Positions 48,928 through 58,810 of a DNA stretch of 64,000 nucleotides are shown piece after piece. Positions within the stretch are counted from its first letter, which is position 1. Every line of letters starts with the position of its first letter. The position numbers and the translations under genes were made by a program. The DNA comes from Paracoccus shanxieyensis (GTDB lineage: Bacteria > Pseudomonadota > Alphaproteobacteria > Rhodobacterales > Rhodobacteraceae). Location: the NCBI RefSeq assembly GCF_009711265.1, contig NZ_WMII01000007.1, forward strand, positions 1 through 64,000. Reading direction: 5' to 3'. Under the pieces are notes generated by a model, which was not told the DNA's origin, searched no databases, and saw only the letters and a list, made by a program, of their open reading frames with translations.

Positions 48928-49950
48928 ATGGGTCGGTGCGTGCTTTGGGTGATCTTGTTGCTGCTGCCGCTGTCGGCGGTGGCTGCGCCTGCGGAAATGC
49001 CGCCCGATGACTATGCCGCACGGCAATATATCGACAGCCGGGGCTGCGTGTTTCTGCGCGACGATGACGGGCGCTGGCAGGCGCGGCTGGCGCGCGATGG
49101 CACTGAAATCTGCGGCTATCCCCCGACCCAGACGATCCGCGGGCTGGAAGGCCGCCCGCGGCTTTCCGTGTTGGATCCGAATGCGGGCAAGACCCATTCG
49201 CAACTGATCGAAGAGGCGCTGACCCGCACCGTGGTCACGCAATTGCAGCCGGGCGAGCTGAGCTCGGATCCGCGCCCGCTTGAGAAACTGCCCGATATGG
49301 GCCCTGAACCGGCATCCGAGGCTCCGTTGGAGGCGCTGCGGGCTACGGTGAAGGCCGCCAGCGCGGTGCGGCAGGGGATGGGCCGCGATCTGAAACCAAA
49401 CCAGCGGCTGTGCGAATTGCTGGGCTATGACGGCAGCCCCGTGCCCGCCACGACCATCGGCAGCGACCCGACCAAGGGCTATTGTGGCACCTTGCCGGAT
49501 ATGGATCTGTCGCGGCTGAGCTTTGCCCGTCCGGCGGCCAACCGCAGCGTCGAAGATCCCGGCCCGCCAGCGGCGAAAGCAGAGACCGCGACCGTCGGCC
49601 CGGCGCGCCGCACAGCCGCGCCGCCTGCGGCTGCCGCGCCCGCTGCGCCTGTCGCGCGTGCCCAGACGCCGAAACCCAAATCCGCGCCTGCCCCGGTGGT
49701 CCCATCGGTGGGAATGATCCCGCCCGGCGCGCGCTATGTGCAGATCGGCACCTATGCCAATGCGGGCAATGCCGACCGCGCCGCCGAACGTGCGCGGCGC
49801 CTGGGCTATCCGGTCCTGCGCGGACGGGACCGGGCGCGCGGGGCCGAGGTGCAGATCATCATGGCAGGCCCCTTCGACAGCCGCGAGGCGATCGTGCGTG
49901 CCCTGGACGGGTTGCGGCGCGGCGGTTTCCGCGACGCCTATCCGCGTTAG
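48928..49950 (+). CDS. SPOR-domain exported protein
   Basis: A 340-residue protein with a signal peptide (VLWVILLLLPLSAVAA), an unrecognised middle region, an Ala/Pro-rich linker (about residues 210-260) and a C-terminal SPOR domain (RYVQIGTYANAGNADRAAER to the end). SPOR domains bind denuded peptidoglycan, often at the division site. Cysteines (GCVFLRD, EICGYPP, LCELLG, YCGTLP) may form disulfides. The partner or enzymatic role is unknown. Confidence 0.85.
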   Translation: MGRCVLWVILLLLPLSAVAAPAEMPPDDYAARQYIDSRGCVFLRDDDGRWQARLARDGTEICGYPPTQTIRGLEGRPRLSVLDPNAGKTHSQLIEEALTRTVVTQLQPGELSSDPRPLEKLPDMGPEPASEAPLEALRATVKAASAVRQGMGRDLKPNQRLCELLGYDGSPVPATTIGSDPTKGYCGTLPDMDLSRLSFARPAANRSVEDPGPPAAKAETATVGPARRTAAPPAAAAPAAPVARAQTPKPKSAPAPVVPSVGMIPPGARYVQIGTYANAGNADRAAERARRLGYPVLRGRDRARGAEVQIIMAGPFDSREAIVRALDGLRRGGFRDAYPR

Positions 49951-49969
49951 CCCGCCTCTCTCAGACCCG

Positions 49970-50986
49970 TTACTGGTCGCAGATTTCCTGAAGCGCGGCC
50001 CAGTCGCGCACGCTCAGCACCGGCTGCGGCTCGGCGGTGCGATAGGGGTCGGCCTCGATCAGGCCAAGCGTCGCCTCGCCCGTGGGATCAAGCGAGCGGG
50101 CAAAAGGCTCGCTTGAGATGCGGGCACGGGTGAAATAGCCCAGCAGCGCCTCGTCATCGGGGCGCGGGATGGGCTGGGCCAGCAGCGCCTCGCCATAGCC
50201 GGTCAGCGCCGAGGCGGGAAGGTTGCCTTTGGTCAGCAGATGAAAGGTCGCGCGCGGCCCGGCATAGCGCAAGGCTTGCAGCAGCGGATCGTCGGCGACC
50301 GCCGCCGCTTGCGCGGACAGGATATGACCCGCCGCGACCTCGGGCGTGGCCTGACCCTCGACCAGATCCTCGCCGATGACGGTCAGCGGGCCGGGCAGAC
50401 GCAGCGCGCCGCGCAGGGTTGTGGGCAAGACGGCAATCTGCGCATCGGGGCCGATCAGGCGATGCGCCAGCTTCAGGCGCACCATATCCCCCGCCGGGCG
50501 CGAACAGGCGCCGCCGGTGCTGCGCTCGATCTCGGACAGGATCATCCGGCCGATCTCGGCCCGCTGCGCCGGTGGGGCAATGTCTGCGGCGTGGCGCACA
50601 AGGGCCGATGGCACCCATGTCACGCCCAAAACGACCATACCAAGCGCGGCAACCAGCATCAGCCCCCGCCGCAGCTTGCCCGAGCCGGGGCGGTGCTTTT
50701 CGATGACGTGATGCACTTTCTCGATGGCCGAGATCATCAGATCGTCCTCGATCTCCAGCACCTCGGTATCGTCAAGACCGGGGGCATAGATCGCGGGCAT
50801 CTGGCCGGGGTTCAGCCGCGTGACGGCTGGCAATGACCAATGCGCCACCGGCATGTCCGTGCGGGGATCGGTCAGCACCAGCGTCGCATCGCCAAAGGAC
50901 ACGACGACATCGCGCGGCTTTGCGGCCTTGGTTTCACGCCAGACGCCGCCCGCCTCAAGGCGCTGATATTGGCGCAGTGCCGTCAT
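49970..50986 (-). CDS. Single-pass membrane protein of unknown function
   Basis: A 338-residue protein with an N-terminal soluble part (about 1-110), one transmembrane helix (RGLMLVAALGMVVLGVTW, about 112-130) and a larger C-terminal domain, probably periplasmic. Segments such as LPGPLTVIGEDLVEGQATPE and AGHILSAQAAAVADDPLL recall degenerate M48-type peptidases, but no HExxH is present. The start MTALRQYQ has AGGTG upstream. Function not assigned. Confidence 0.72.
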   Translation of the reverse strand: MTALRQYQRLEAGGVWRETKAAKPRDVVVSFGDATLVLTDPRTDMPVAHWSLPAVTRLNPGQMPAIYAPGLDDTEVLEIEDDLMISAIEKVHHVIEKHRPGSGKLRRGLMLVAALGMVVLGVTWVPSALVRHAADIAPPAQRAEIGRMILSEIERSTGGACSRPAGDMVRLKLAHRLIGPDAQIAVLPTTLRGALRLPGPLTVIGEDLVEGQATPEVAAGHILSAQAAAVADDPLLQALRYAGPRATFHLLTKGNLPASALTGYGEALLAQPIPRPDDEALLGYFTRARISSEPFARSLDPTGEATLGLIEADPYRTAEPQPVLSVRDWAALQEICDQ

Positions 50987-51323
50987 CGGGCACCTGAGGG
51001 CGGCGGGCGCGGCGATCCTGTCATCTGCTTCTTTCCGTAACCGCAAACACCTGAAACCGCATCGTTTCTAGCGGGTCTTGCGGCGCAGGAAAGGCCGAAA
51101 ACGCGATTGGTGGCAGATTGGGGGGCCGCAGGGTGCGATATCAAGCCATTGGCTACGGTTCGCGCGATGGCATCACGATCAGACGGCGCAGCGGCAAAGC
51201 CGGATTGCAATGCCCCCGCGCCGCAGCGAAACGCCCGCCCTGCCTGACCAGCCCGGCGGCCCGGCCTTGCGGGGTCACGCCTTGAGGGGTCAGATGGCGG
51301 GCGGGACCGTGGCAATCTCCGTC
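50987..51323. other. Intergenic, no gene seen
   Basis: A 337-bp stretch after rpoH on the minus strand and upstream of the membrane-protein gene. One ORF on the minus strand is Arg/Pro-rich and reads as chance sequence. No clear terminator or RNA was recognised; it should contain the promoter of the membrane-protein gene. Confidence 0.5.
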
Positions 51324-52229
51324 TCAGACGCTTTCGGGCACCGACAGGCCACGGTCGCGAGCCAGTTCCCGGATGCGGTTTTGCAACTTCTCGAAGGCGC
51401 GGACCTCGATCTGGCGGATCCGCTCACGCGAGACTTCATAGCGGGTGGACAGATCCTCCAGCGTCATCGGCTCGTCGCGCAGGCGACGCTCCATCAGGAT
51501 GTCCTTTTCGCGGTCGTTCAGCACATCCATTGCCGACAGCAGCATCTGGCGCCGGGTAGACAGCTCATCGGCCTCGGCAAAGGCTTCGGCCTGATTTGCG
51601 TCCTGATCCTCCAGCCAGTCCTGCCATTGCGCCGTCGATTCCCCGTCACCCGAGCCGACCGTCGCATTCAGCGAGGCATCGCCCCCCGACATGCGCCGGT
51701 TCATGTCGATGACTTCCTGTTCCGACACGTTCAGATCCGTGGCGATCTGGCGCACGTTTTCCGGGCGCAGGTCGCCTTCCTCCAGCGCGCCCAGCTTGGA
51801 TTTCGCCTTGCGCAGGTTGAAAAACAGCTTCTTCTGCGCCGAGGTCGTGCCCATCTTCACCAGCGACCACGACCGCAGGATATATTCCTGAATCGAGGCG
51901 CGGATCCACCACATCGCATAGGTCGCCAGCCGGAAACCCTTTTCCGGATCGAACCGCTTCACCGCCTGCATCAGACCGACATTGGCTTCCGAAATCACCT
52001 CGGCCTGCGGCAGGCCATAGCCGCGATAGCCCATGGCAATCTTGGCGGCCAGACGCAGGTGGCTGGTGACCAAACGCTGGGCCGCCTGCGGGTCTTCGTG
52101 ATCGACCCACGCCTTGGCCAGCATGTATTCCTCCTCAGGTTCCAGCAGCGGGAACTTGCGGATTTCCTGAAGATAACGGTTCAGCCCCTGTTCGGGGCTG
52201 GGTGCCGGAAGGTTGGTGTAATTGGCCAT
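51324..52229 (-). CDS. rpoH: RNA polymerase sigma-32 (heat shock) factor RpoH
   Basis: A 301-residue sigma-70 family factor of the RpoH type. Region 2 has ISEANVGLMQAVKRFDPEKG and LATYAMWWIRASIQEYIL; the RpoH box appears as SLVKMGTTSAQKKLFFNLRK (about residues 122-141). Region 4 ends in SRERIRQIEVRAFEKL. It directs heat-shock transcription. MANYTNLPAP follows AAGGA. A small hairpin directly abuts this ribosome-binding site. Confidence 0.95.
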   Translation of the reverse strand: MANYTNLPAPSPEQGLNRYLQEIRKFPLLEPEEEYMLAKAWVDHEDPQAAQRLVTSHLRLAAKIAMGYRGYGLPQAEVISEANVGLMQAVKRFDPEKGFRLATYAMWWIRASIQEYILRSWSLVKMGTTSAQKKLFFNLRKAKSKLGALEEGDLRPENVRQIATDLNVSEQEVIDMNRRMSGGDASLNATVGSGDGESTAQWQDWLEDQDANQAEAFAEADELSTRRQMLLSAMDVLNDREKDILMERRLRDEPMTLEDLSTRYEVSRERIRQIEVRAFEKLQNRIRELARDRGLSVPESV

Positions 52230-52243
52230 GCGTTCAATCCTTG

Positions 52244-52259
52244 CCCGCAATTCTGCGGG
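52244..52259 (-). promoter_or_regulatory. Hairpin next to the rpoH ribosome-binding site
   Basis: On the minus strand CCCGCA-GAAT-TGCGGG forms a 6-bp stem one base before AAGGA of rpoH. There is no T-run, so it is not a typical terminator of rluD. It could affect ribosome access to rpoH. Confidence 0.4.
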
Positions 52260-52274
52260 TAAATGGGAACGCCA

Positions 52275-53330
52275 TCATTGCGCACCCGGTTCCCTGTCGG
52301 AAGGCCCGTCGGGCCCGCCCTGCAATCGTGCCAGAAGCTCTGCCATATCCGCGGGCAGGGGGCTGGCGAAAGTCAGCGTCTGGCCGCTGACCGGATGTAC
52401 GAAGCCCAGTTCGGCTGCATGCAGCGCCTGACGCGGAAAGGCCATGATCGCCGCCGCCGCCTCTGCACCCAGCGCCTTTGCCGAGGGTCGCCTTGCCCCA
52501 CCATAAACCGGGTCGCCCACCAGACCCAGCCCGGCATGGGCCATATGCACGCGGATTTGATGCGTGCGCCCGGTTTCCAGCCGACATTCGACCAGCATGG
52601 CCGAGGCGGGCGAGCCAAATGCCTGAACCAGCCGCGCGCGCGTCACCGCGTGCCGGCCGCGGTCGAAGCTGACGGCCTGCCGCTGACGGTCGCTGGGGTG
52701 GCGGCCCAGCATGGTGGTGATGCGCAGGACGCTGCCCGGCTCGAAGGCCAGACCGGGCAGGCCGCGCAGCCGCGCATCGGCGGGGTCGATCATGCCATGC
52801 GCAATTGCCAGATAGCGACGATGCGCGCTGTGATCGGCGAATTGCGCCGCCAGCCCCTGATGCGCGCGGTCGGTCTTGGCCACGACCAGCAGCCCCGAGG
52901 TTTCCTTGTCGATCCGGTGGACGATCCCCGGACGCGCCGCGCCGCCGATGCCCGACAGGCTGTCGGCGCAGTGATGCAGCAGCGCATTGACCAGCGTGCC
53001 CGAAGGCGCGCCGGGCGCGGGATGCACCACCATGCCCGCAGGCTTGTCGATCACGATCAGGTCGTCATCTTCATAGACCACGTTCAGCGCAATGGCCTCG
53101 GGCTGGGCGTCCAGCGGCGCGGGCTCGCCGATGTCGATGGCGTATTCGCCCGGCTCGGCGCGGGACTTGCCGTCGGTGACGGTGCCGCGCGGGCCAAGAA
53201 CCGCGCCCTCGGCGATCAGCTTGGCAAGGCGTGAACGCGACAGCGCCGCTTCCTCTGGCGCGAGGGCGGCAAGCGTCTTATCAAGCCGGTCGGAATGTCC
53301 TTCGGGGACGTGGATAAGGATTTCGGGCAT
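52275..53330 (-). CDS. rluD: RluA/RluD-family 23S rRNA pseudouridine synthase
   Basis: A 351-residue enzyme with an N-terminal S4-like domain (LDKTLAALAPEEAALSRSRL) and the RluA catalytic domain. The catalytic Asp is in GIVHRIDKETSGLLVVAKTD (about residues 139-158), and RTHQIRVHMAHAGLGLVGDP is conserved. Which rRNA uridines are modified (RluD sites expected) is inferred. The start codon overlaps that of the divergent gene. Confidence 0.9.
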   Translation of the reverse strand: MPEILIHVPEGHSDRLDKTLAALAPEEAALSRSRLAKLIAEGAVLGPRGTVTDGKSRAEPGEYAIDIGEPAPLDAQPEAIALNVVYEDDDLIVIDKPAGMVVHPAPGAPSGTLVNALLHHCADSLSGIGGAARPGIVHRIDKETSGLLVVAKTDRAHQGLAAQFADHSAHRRYLAIAHGMIDPADARLRGLPGLAFEPGSVLRITTMLGRHPSDRQRQAVSFDRGRHAVTRARLVQAFGSPASAMLVECRLETGRTHQIRVHMAHAGLGLVGDPVYGGARRPSAKALGAEAAAAIMAFPRQALHAAELGFVHPVSGQTLTFASPLPADMAELLARLQGGPDGPSDREPGAQ

Positions 53331-53634
53331 GTCACGGGATGATAGGGCGGAAGCGGGCGCGGTGGAAGCGCTGCCGATGCTGCGCTGGTTGCGTCTTCTG
53401 GTCACGTCGCTTGCCGCGGTGATGGGGCTGGGCATCATCGCCATCGTGGCGCTGCTGTGGCTGCGCCTGTCCGAGGCGCCCCTGCCGCAACTGCCCGAAG
53501 GCTTCGTCCTGCCCGAAGGGGCCACCCCCGCCGCCCTGACCTTTGCCCGCGACTGGATCGTCGTGGTGACCGAAGGCGGCGAGGTGCTGGTCTTTGACCG
53601 GCAGGGCAGATTGCGTCAGACGGTCACGCCTTAG
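53329..53634 (+). CDS. DUF6476 family small membrane protein
   Basis: A 101-residue protein with one transmembrane helix (LVTSLAAVMGLGIIAIVALL, about residues 24-43) and a short C-terminal beta-rich tail (WIVVVTEGGEVLVFDRQG). It fits the Rhodobacterales DUF6476 family. Its ATG overlaps the divergent rluD ATG (CATG), so its promoter must lie inside rluD. Its 3' end overlaps ubiK by 11 bp. Function unknown. Confidence 0.8.
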   Translation: MSRDDRAEAGAVEALPMLRWLRLLVTSLAAVMGLGIIAIVALLWLRLSEAPLPQLPEGFVLPEGATPAALTFARDWIVVVTEGGEVLVFDRQGRLRQTVTP

Positions 53635-53866
53635 TCTTCAGCGCCTCGATCTCGGCGCGCAACTCGGCGCTTTCGGCGCGGGCCTTGATCGCCATTTCGC
53701 GCACGGCCTCGAATTCTTCACGGGTGACGAAATCACGCTCGGCCAGCCAGCGGTCGATCCAGCTGTTGAAGGCGGTCTGCGCCTCATCCTTGGCACCTTG
53801 GGCCACGCCCACGGCATTCGTCATCAATTTCGAGAGATCGTCGAAGAAACGGTTATTTGCGGTCAT
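53624..53866 (-). CDS. ubiK: Accessory factor UbiK family protein (BMFP)
   Basis: An 80-residue protein with an amphipathic N-terminus (FFDDLSKLMTNAVGVAQGAK) and a C-terminal coiled coil (about residues 50-78, REEFEAVREMAIKARAESAE). This matches the UbiK/BMFP family, which helps ubiquinone synthesis and interacts with membranes. It is divergent from lgt, a frequent arrangement in this group. Confidence 0.88.
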   Translation of the reverse strand: MTANNRFFDDLSKLMTNAVGVAQGAKDEAQTAFNSWIDRWLAERDFVTREEFEAVREMAIKARAESAELRAEIEALKTKA

Positions 53867-53992
53867 GGCGGGCCTTTCGATTTGGCGTGGCCCTCTATAT
53901 GGCCCCTGACGTGGCGCGGTTCAATCGGGCGCTCGCATGTTGACACCCCCTGACGCGCGGGACAGCCTCGCGCCCGCCAGAGAAGGACACCC

Positions 53993-54877
53993 ATGATCCC
54001 GTTCCCCGATATTTCGCCGGATATCTTTACCGTCCATCTGTTCGGCCTGTCGCTGTCGCTGCGCTGGTATGCGCTGGCCTATCTGGCCGGGCTGCTGATC
54101 GGCTGGCGGATCATGGTCATGCTGATGCGCCGCCCCGCCCTGTGGGGCGACCGCGCGCCCATGCGCCCCGAACAGCCCGAGGAATTGCTGACATGGATCA
54201 TCCTTGGCGTCGTTCTGGGCGGACGGCTGGGCTTCGTGCTGTTCTATGAACCGGCCTATTATCTGGCGAACCCGTCGCAGATCCTGCAGGTCTGGAACGG
54301 CGGCATGTCGTTTCACGGCGGGTTTCTGGGCGTGGTCATCGTCAGTTGGCTGTATTGCCGCGCGCATGGCATTCCCGCGCTGCGCATGGCCGACGCGCTG
54401 GGGGTGGCGACGCCGATCGGGCTGGGGCTGGGGCGGCTGGCCAATTTCATCAATGCCGAGCTGTGGGGCCGTCCGACCGATCTGCCATGGGGCGTGATCT
54501 TTCCCGGCGAGGCCGCGCAGACCTGCCCCGGCATCGTCGCGGGCCTTTGCGCGCGCCATCCCAGCCAGCTTTATGAAGCCGTGCTGGAGGGGCTGGTGCT
54601 GGCCTTGGTCCTGTTCGTCATGGTGCGCCGCGGTGCGCTGCGCCGTCCCGGCCTGTGTCTGGGCGTGTTCGTCGCGGGCTATGGCGTGTCGCGCTTTATC
54701 GTCGAATTCTTCCGTCAGGCGGATGCGCAATTCATCACGCCCGACAATCCGCTGGGCCATGTGCTGGGCAGTGCGGTCTGGGGCCTCAGCATGGGGCAAT
54801 TGCTGTCGCTGCCCATGGTGCTGATCGGTCTGGCCTTCATTCTGCGGGCACGCGCGCGGCCAGCGGTTGCCGCATGA
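53993..54877 (+). CDS. lgt: Prolipoprotein diacylglyceryl transferase
   Basis: A 294-residue inner-membrane enzyme that transfers diacylglycerol to the lipobox cysteine. Family motifs are [44 protein letters not shown] and the signature [20 protein letters not shown] (about residues 142-161), plus HPSQLYEA. It overlaps the methyltransferase gene by 4 bp. Confidence 0.96.
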   Translation: MIPFPDISPDIFTVHLFGLSLSLRWYALAYLAGLLIGWRIMVMLMRRPALWGDRAPMRPEQPEELLTWIILGVVLGGRLGFVLFYEPAYYLANPSQILQVWNGGMSFHGGFLGVVIVSWLYCRAHGIPALRMADALGVATPIGLGLGRLANFINAELWGRPTDLPWGVIFPGEAAQTCPGIVAGLCARHPSQLYEAVLEGLVLALVLFVMVRRGALRRPGLCLGVFVAGYGVSRFIVEFFRQADAQFITPDNPLGHVLGSAVWGLSMGQLLSLPMVLIGLAFILRARARPAVAA

Positions 54878-55929
54878 CGCCTTTGGGCCGCATTATCGCG
54901 GCGCGGATCGCCATGACCGGGCCGATGGGGCTGGACGACTATATGCAGCTTTGCCTGCTGCATCCTGACCATGGCTATTACGCCACCCGCGATCCGTTCG
55001 GCATGCGCGGCGATTTCACCACCGCGCCCGAAATCAGCCAGATGTTCGGAGAGATGCTGGGGCTGGCCTTGGCGCAGGCATGGCTGGATCAGGGCCAGCC
55101 CACGCCCTTCACGCTGGCCGAGATCGGGCCGGGGCGCGGCACGCTGATGGCCGATATCCTGCGCACGATCCGCGTGGTTCCGGGCATGGCGCAGGCGGCG
55201 CAGGTCACGCTGATCGAGGTCTCGGCGCATCTGCGCGGCGTGCAGCGTGACAGGCTGGGCGATGTGCGGCATCTGGACGATGTATCGCAATTGCCCGATC
55301 AGCCGCTGTTTCTGGTGGCGAATGAATTCTTCGACGCCTTGCCGATCCGGCAGGTGCAGCGCGTCGCAGGCGGCTGGTCGCACCGGCTGGTGGCCTTGCA
55401 GGGCGACGGGCTGGGCTTTGCGCTGGGGCCGGTGACATCGGGACCGGACGCGCCCATGGATGAAATCCGCGAGACCTGCCCGCAGGCCGGGCCGATCATG
55501 GCGCGCATCGCCGGGCTGATTGCCGCGCGGGGCGGCTGCGCCATCGTCCTCGACTATGGCAACTGGGCCGGTTTCGGCGATACGTTTCAGGCGCTGCGCC
55601 AGCACCGCCCCGAAAGCCCCTTTGCCCATCCGGGCGAGGCCGATCTGACCGCGCATGTCGATTTTCAGCCCTTGGCGCAGGCGGCGCGGCGGGCGGGCGC
55701 GCAGGTCTCGCGCATGGAAACGCAGGGCGACTGGCTGCTGCGTCTGGGCATTCAGGCCCGTGCGCAACGTCTGGCCGCTGCCGGAGACGGTGGCGCGATG
55801 GCCGCGCTTCGCCGCTTGACCGCGCCTGCTGAAATGGGCCAGCTATTCAAAACCATCGCCATCTGGGGCCGCGATGCGCCGGTCCCGCCCGGCTTCGAGG
55901 TGTGGGAGCCTAATGCACACGACGCTTGA
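54874..55929 (+). CDS. MidA/NDUFAF7-like SAM-dependent methyltransferase
   Basis: A 351-residue DUF185/MidA-family protein. Signatures are [50 protein letters not shown] (SAM site, about residues 85-100) and [14 protein letters not shown]. The mitochondrial member NDUFAF7 dimethylates an arginine in the NuoD homologue during complex I assembly. A NuoD with that arginine is in this window. It sits between lgt and pgeF, overlapping both. Confidence 0.88.
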   Translation: MTPLGRIIAARIAMTGPMGLDDYMQLCLLHPDHGYYATRDPFGMRGDFTTAPEISQMFGEMLGLALAQAWLDQGQPTPFTLAEIGPGRGTLMADILRTIRVVPGMAQAAQVTLIEVSAHLRGVQRDRLGDVRHLDDVSQLPDQPLFLVANEFFDALPIRQVQRVAGGWSHRLVALQGDGLGFALGPVTSGPDAPMDEIRETCPQAGPIMARIAGLIAARGGCAIVLDYGNWAGFGDTFQALRQHRPESPFAHPGEADLTAHVDFQPLAQAARRAGAQVSRMETQGDWLLRLGIQARAQRLAAAGDGGAMAALRRLTAPAEMGQLFKTIAIWGRDAPVPPGFEVWEPNAHDA

Positions 55930-56677
55930 GATTGTGACCCATCCGCTGCTGCAACCCATCCGGCACGGCTTTTTCACCCGGCGGGGCGGCGCGTCCTCGG
56001 GGCTGTTTTCCGGGCTGAATTGCGGCTTCGGCTCCAGCGATCAGGCCGAGATCGTGGCCATCAACCGCAGCCGCGTCGCGACGGCCATGGGCGTCGGCCC
56101 GACGCAGCTTGCGACGGTGCATCAGGTGCATTCCGCTGAAATCGCTGTGCTGCGCAAGGACGATCAGGCGGCGGATGTCGCGGATCTGCGGGCGGACGGG
56201 CTGGTCACCGACCGTCCCGGCATCGCGCTGGCGGTGCTGACCGCCGATTGCCAGCCGATCCTGCTGGCCGATCCGCAGGCGGGCGTCATCGGCGCGGTCC
56301 ATGCCGGTTGGCGCGGCGCGCTGTCGGGCGTGATCGAGGCGGCGGTGGGTGCGATGAACGATCTGGGCGCGACCCATATCCGCGCGGTGATCGGCCCGAC
56401 GATCAGCCAGCGCGCCTATGAGGTCGGCGAGGAGTTCATGGACGAATTTCTGGCCGAAGACCCAGATCTGCAGCGCTTCTTTTCCGGCGGTCCCAACGGT
56501 AAGCCGATGTTCGATCTGCCGGGCTTCGGGCTGATGCGGCTGCGCGATGCCGGGGTCGAGGCGGAATGGACCGGCCATTGCACCTATTCCGATCCCGAGC
56601 GGTTCTATTCCTATCGCCGCACCACGCATCAGAAACAGGCCGATTACGGACGGCTGATTTCAGCGATCGCGCTGTGA
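55913..56677 (+). CDS. pgeF: Peptidoglycan editing factor PgeF (YfiH/laccase-domain protein)
   Basis: A 254-residue cytoplasmic hydrolase of the multicopper polyphenol oxidase-like family; E. coli PgeF (YfiH) removes wrongly incorporated serine from peptidoglycan precursors. Zinc-site motifs are VHQVHSAEI, VLTADCQPILLAD and VHAGWRGALSGV. It overlaps the methyltransferase by 17 bp. Older annotations call it 'laccase'. Confidence 0.92.
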   Translation: MHTTLEIVTHPLLQPIRHGFFTRRGGASSGLFSGLNCGFGSSDQAEIVAINRSRVATAMGVGPTQLATVHQVHSAEIAVLRKDDQAADVADLRADGLVTDRPGIALAVLTADCQPILLADPQAGVIGAVHAGWRGALSGVIEAAVGAMNDLGATHIRAVIGPTISQRAYEVGEEFMDEFLAEDPDLQRFFSGGPNGKPMFDLPGFGLMRLRDAGVEAEWTGHCTYSDPERFYSYRRTTHQKQADYGRLISAIAL

Positions 56678-56695
56678 TGCGCCGGTTGTGACCCG

Positions 56696-57004
56696 CTAGT
56701 CGCCCGAGGCGTAAAGCAGGGCAATGTCGCGGTGATACAGCTCACAGGCACCTGCTTCGGATTGGACAACGGCGCGGCGCGGCGCAATCACGATGCGGCA
56801 GCCGCTGGCAAAGCCATAGACCCGTTCGCCATTGGGCATCAGGCTTTGCTGCGGCACTTCGTCCATCGGCCGGGGGCCGGTCTGCTGCGGCGATACCGAC
56901 AGCGTTGTCGTCGCGCCGACGACCGTGGGCGGGCCGGGTGGCGCGGTCTCGCACGCCGCCAGCAGCAGCGGCAGGATCAGCAGGGCAATCGGGCGGATCG
57001 TCAT
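56696..57004 (-). CDS. Small lipoprotein, unknown function
   Basis: A 102-residue lipoprotein: MTIRPIALLILPLLLAAC is a signal with lipobox LAAC. The mature part is short, with two cysteines near the end (SGCRIVIAP and GACELYHRD). GGAGG lies 7 nt before the chosen ATG; an ATG one codon earlier is also possible. Unrelated in strand to pgeF (convergent). Confidence 0.75.
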   Translation of the reverse strand: MTIRPIALLILPLLLAACETAPPGPPTVVGATTTLSVSPQQTGPRPMDEVPQQSLMPNGERVYGFASGCRIVIAPRRAVVQSEAGACELYHRDIALLYASGD

Positions 57005-57058
57005 CATATGGCCTCCGGTCGCGGTTCCGATGGCCAACGCCGTGGTCGGGCTGCGGGT

Positions 57059-57559
57059 TCAGCCCAGCGCCGCGACCCGATCCTCGACCACATCGAAGGG
57101 GACGCCCGGTTCGTCCTTGGCGCAGCGGATCACAAGGCTGGTCTTGACCGAGGCGACGTTCGGGGCCGCCGTCAGGCTTTCGGTCAGGAAGCGCTGAAAG
57201 CTGGGCAGGTCGGGCGCGGTGCATTTCAGAATGAAGTCGATCTCGCCGTTCAGCATGTGGCATTCGCGCACCAGCGGCCAGCTGCGGGCCAGCGCCTCGA
57301 AGGCGGACAGGTCGCGCTCGGACTGGCTGACAAGGCGCACCATGGCAAAGACCTGCACCTCGAAGCCCAGTTCGCGGGCGTTGATATCGGCGTGATAGCC
57401 GCGGATGAAGCCGGTTTCCTCAAGCGCGCGGACGCGGCGCAGGCAGGGGGGCGCAGAGATGCCCACCCGGCGCGCCAGCTCGACATTGGTCATTCGACCG
57501 TCCGCTTGCAGTTCGGCAAGGATCTTGCGGTCGATTTCGTCTAGTCGCGCGCCGGTCAT
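57059..57559 (-). CDS. Lrp/AsnC family transcriptional regulator
   Basis: A 166-residue regulator with an N-terminal helix-turn-helix (LDEIDRKILAELQADGRMTN and VELARRVGISAPPCLRRVRA) and a C-terminal RAM ligand-binding domain. GAGGAATAT precedes the ATG. It faces trxB across about 160 bp and may control it, itself, or amino acid genes elsewhere; the ligand is unknown. Confidence 0.9.
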   Translation of the reverse strand: MTGARLDEIDRKILAELQADGRMTNVELARRVGISAPPCLRRVRALEETGFIRGYHADINARELGFEVQVFAMVRLVSQSERDLSAFEALARSWPLVRECHMLNGEIDFILKCTAPDLPSFQRFLTESLTAAPNVASVKTSLVIRCAKDEPGVPFDVVEDRVAALG

Positions 57560-57626
57560 ATATTCCTCATAGGCCAGTCTTTCGGCCAAAAACATGCCGG
57601 AAGCTACCTTGTCGGGCGGCTTTGCG

Positions 57627-57634
57627 CAATATTG
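57627..57634. promoter_or_regulatory. Possible Lrp-type site between lrp and trxB
   Basis: GCGCAATATTGTTTCC contains the palindrome CAATATTG, an A/T core of the kind Lrp-family proteins bind. It lies mid-way in the divergent region. The motif is short, so chance is possible. Confidence 0.3.
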
Positions 57635-57694
57635 TTTCCACCTTTGCGGGCGGTCGCTGATGGATTGCAAGACGGGGCAGGGGTGATTACCTAG

Positions 57695-58735
<1,041 letters not shown>

Positions 58736-58810
58736 GCGGCAAGGTCCGTGGGACTTGCGCGGGAAAAGCCGGGCGGCTTAGGCTTGGCTTTTCCCAGAAG
58801 GCATCTGCTG

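Noticed and set aside
50983..51315. Minus-strand ORF between rpoH and the membrane-protein gene
   Set aside because: Arg/Pro/Ala-rich, no start signal, no recognisable motif; treated as non-coding.
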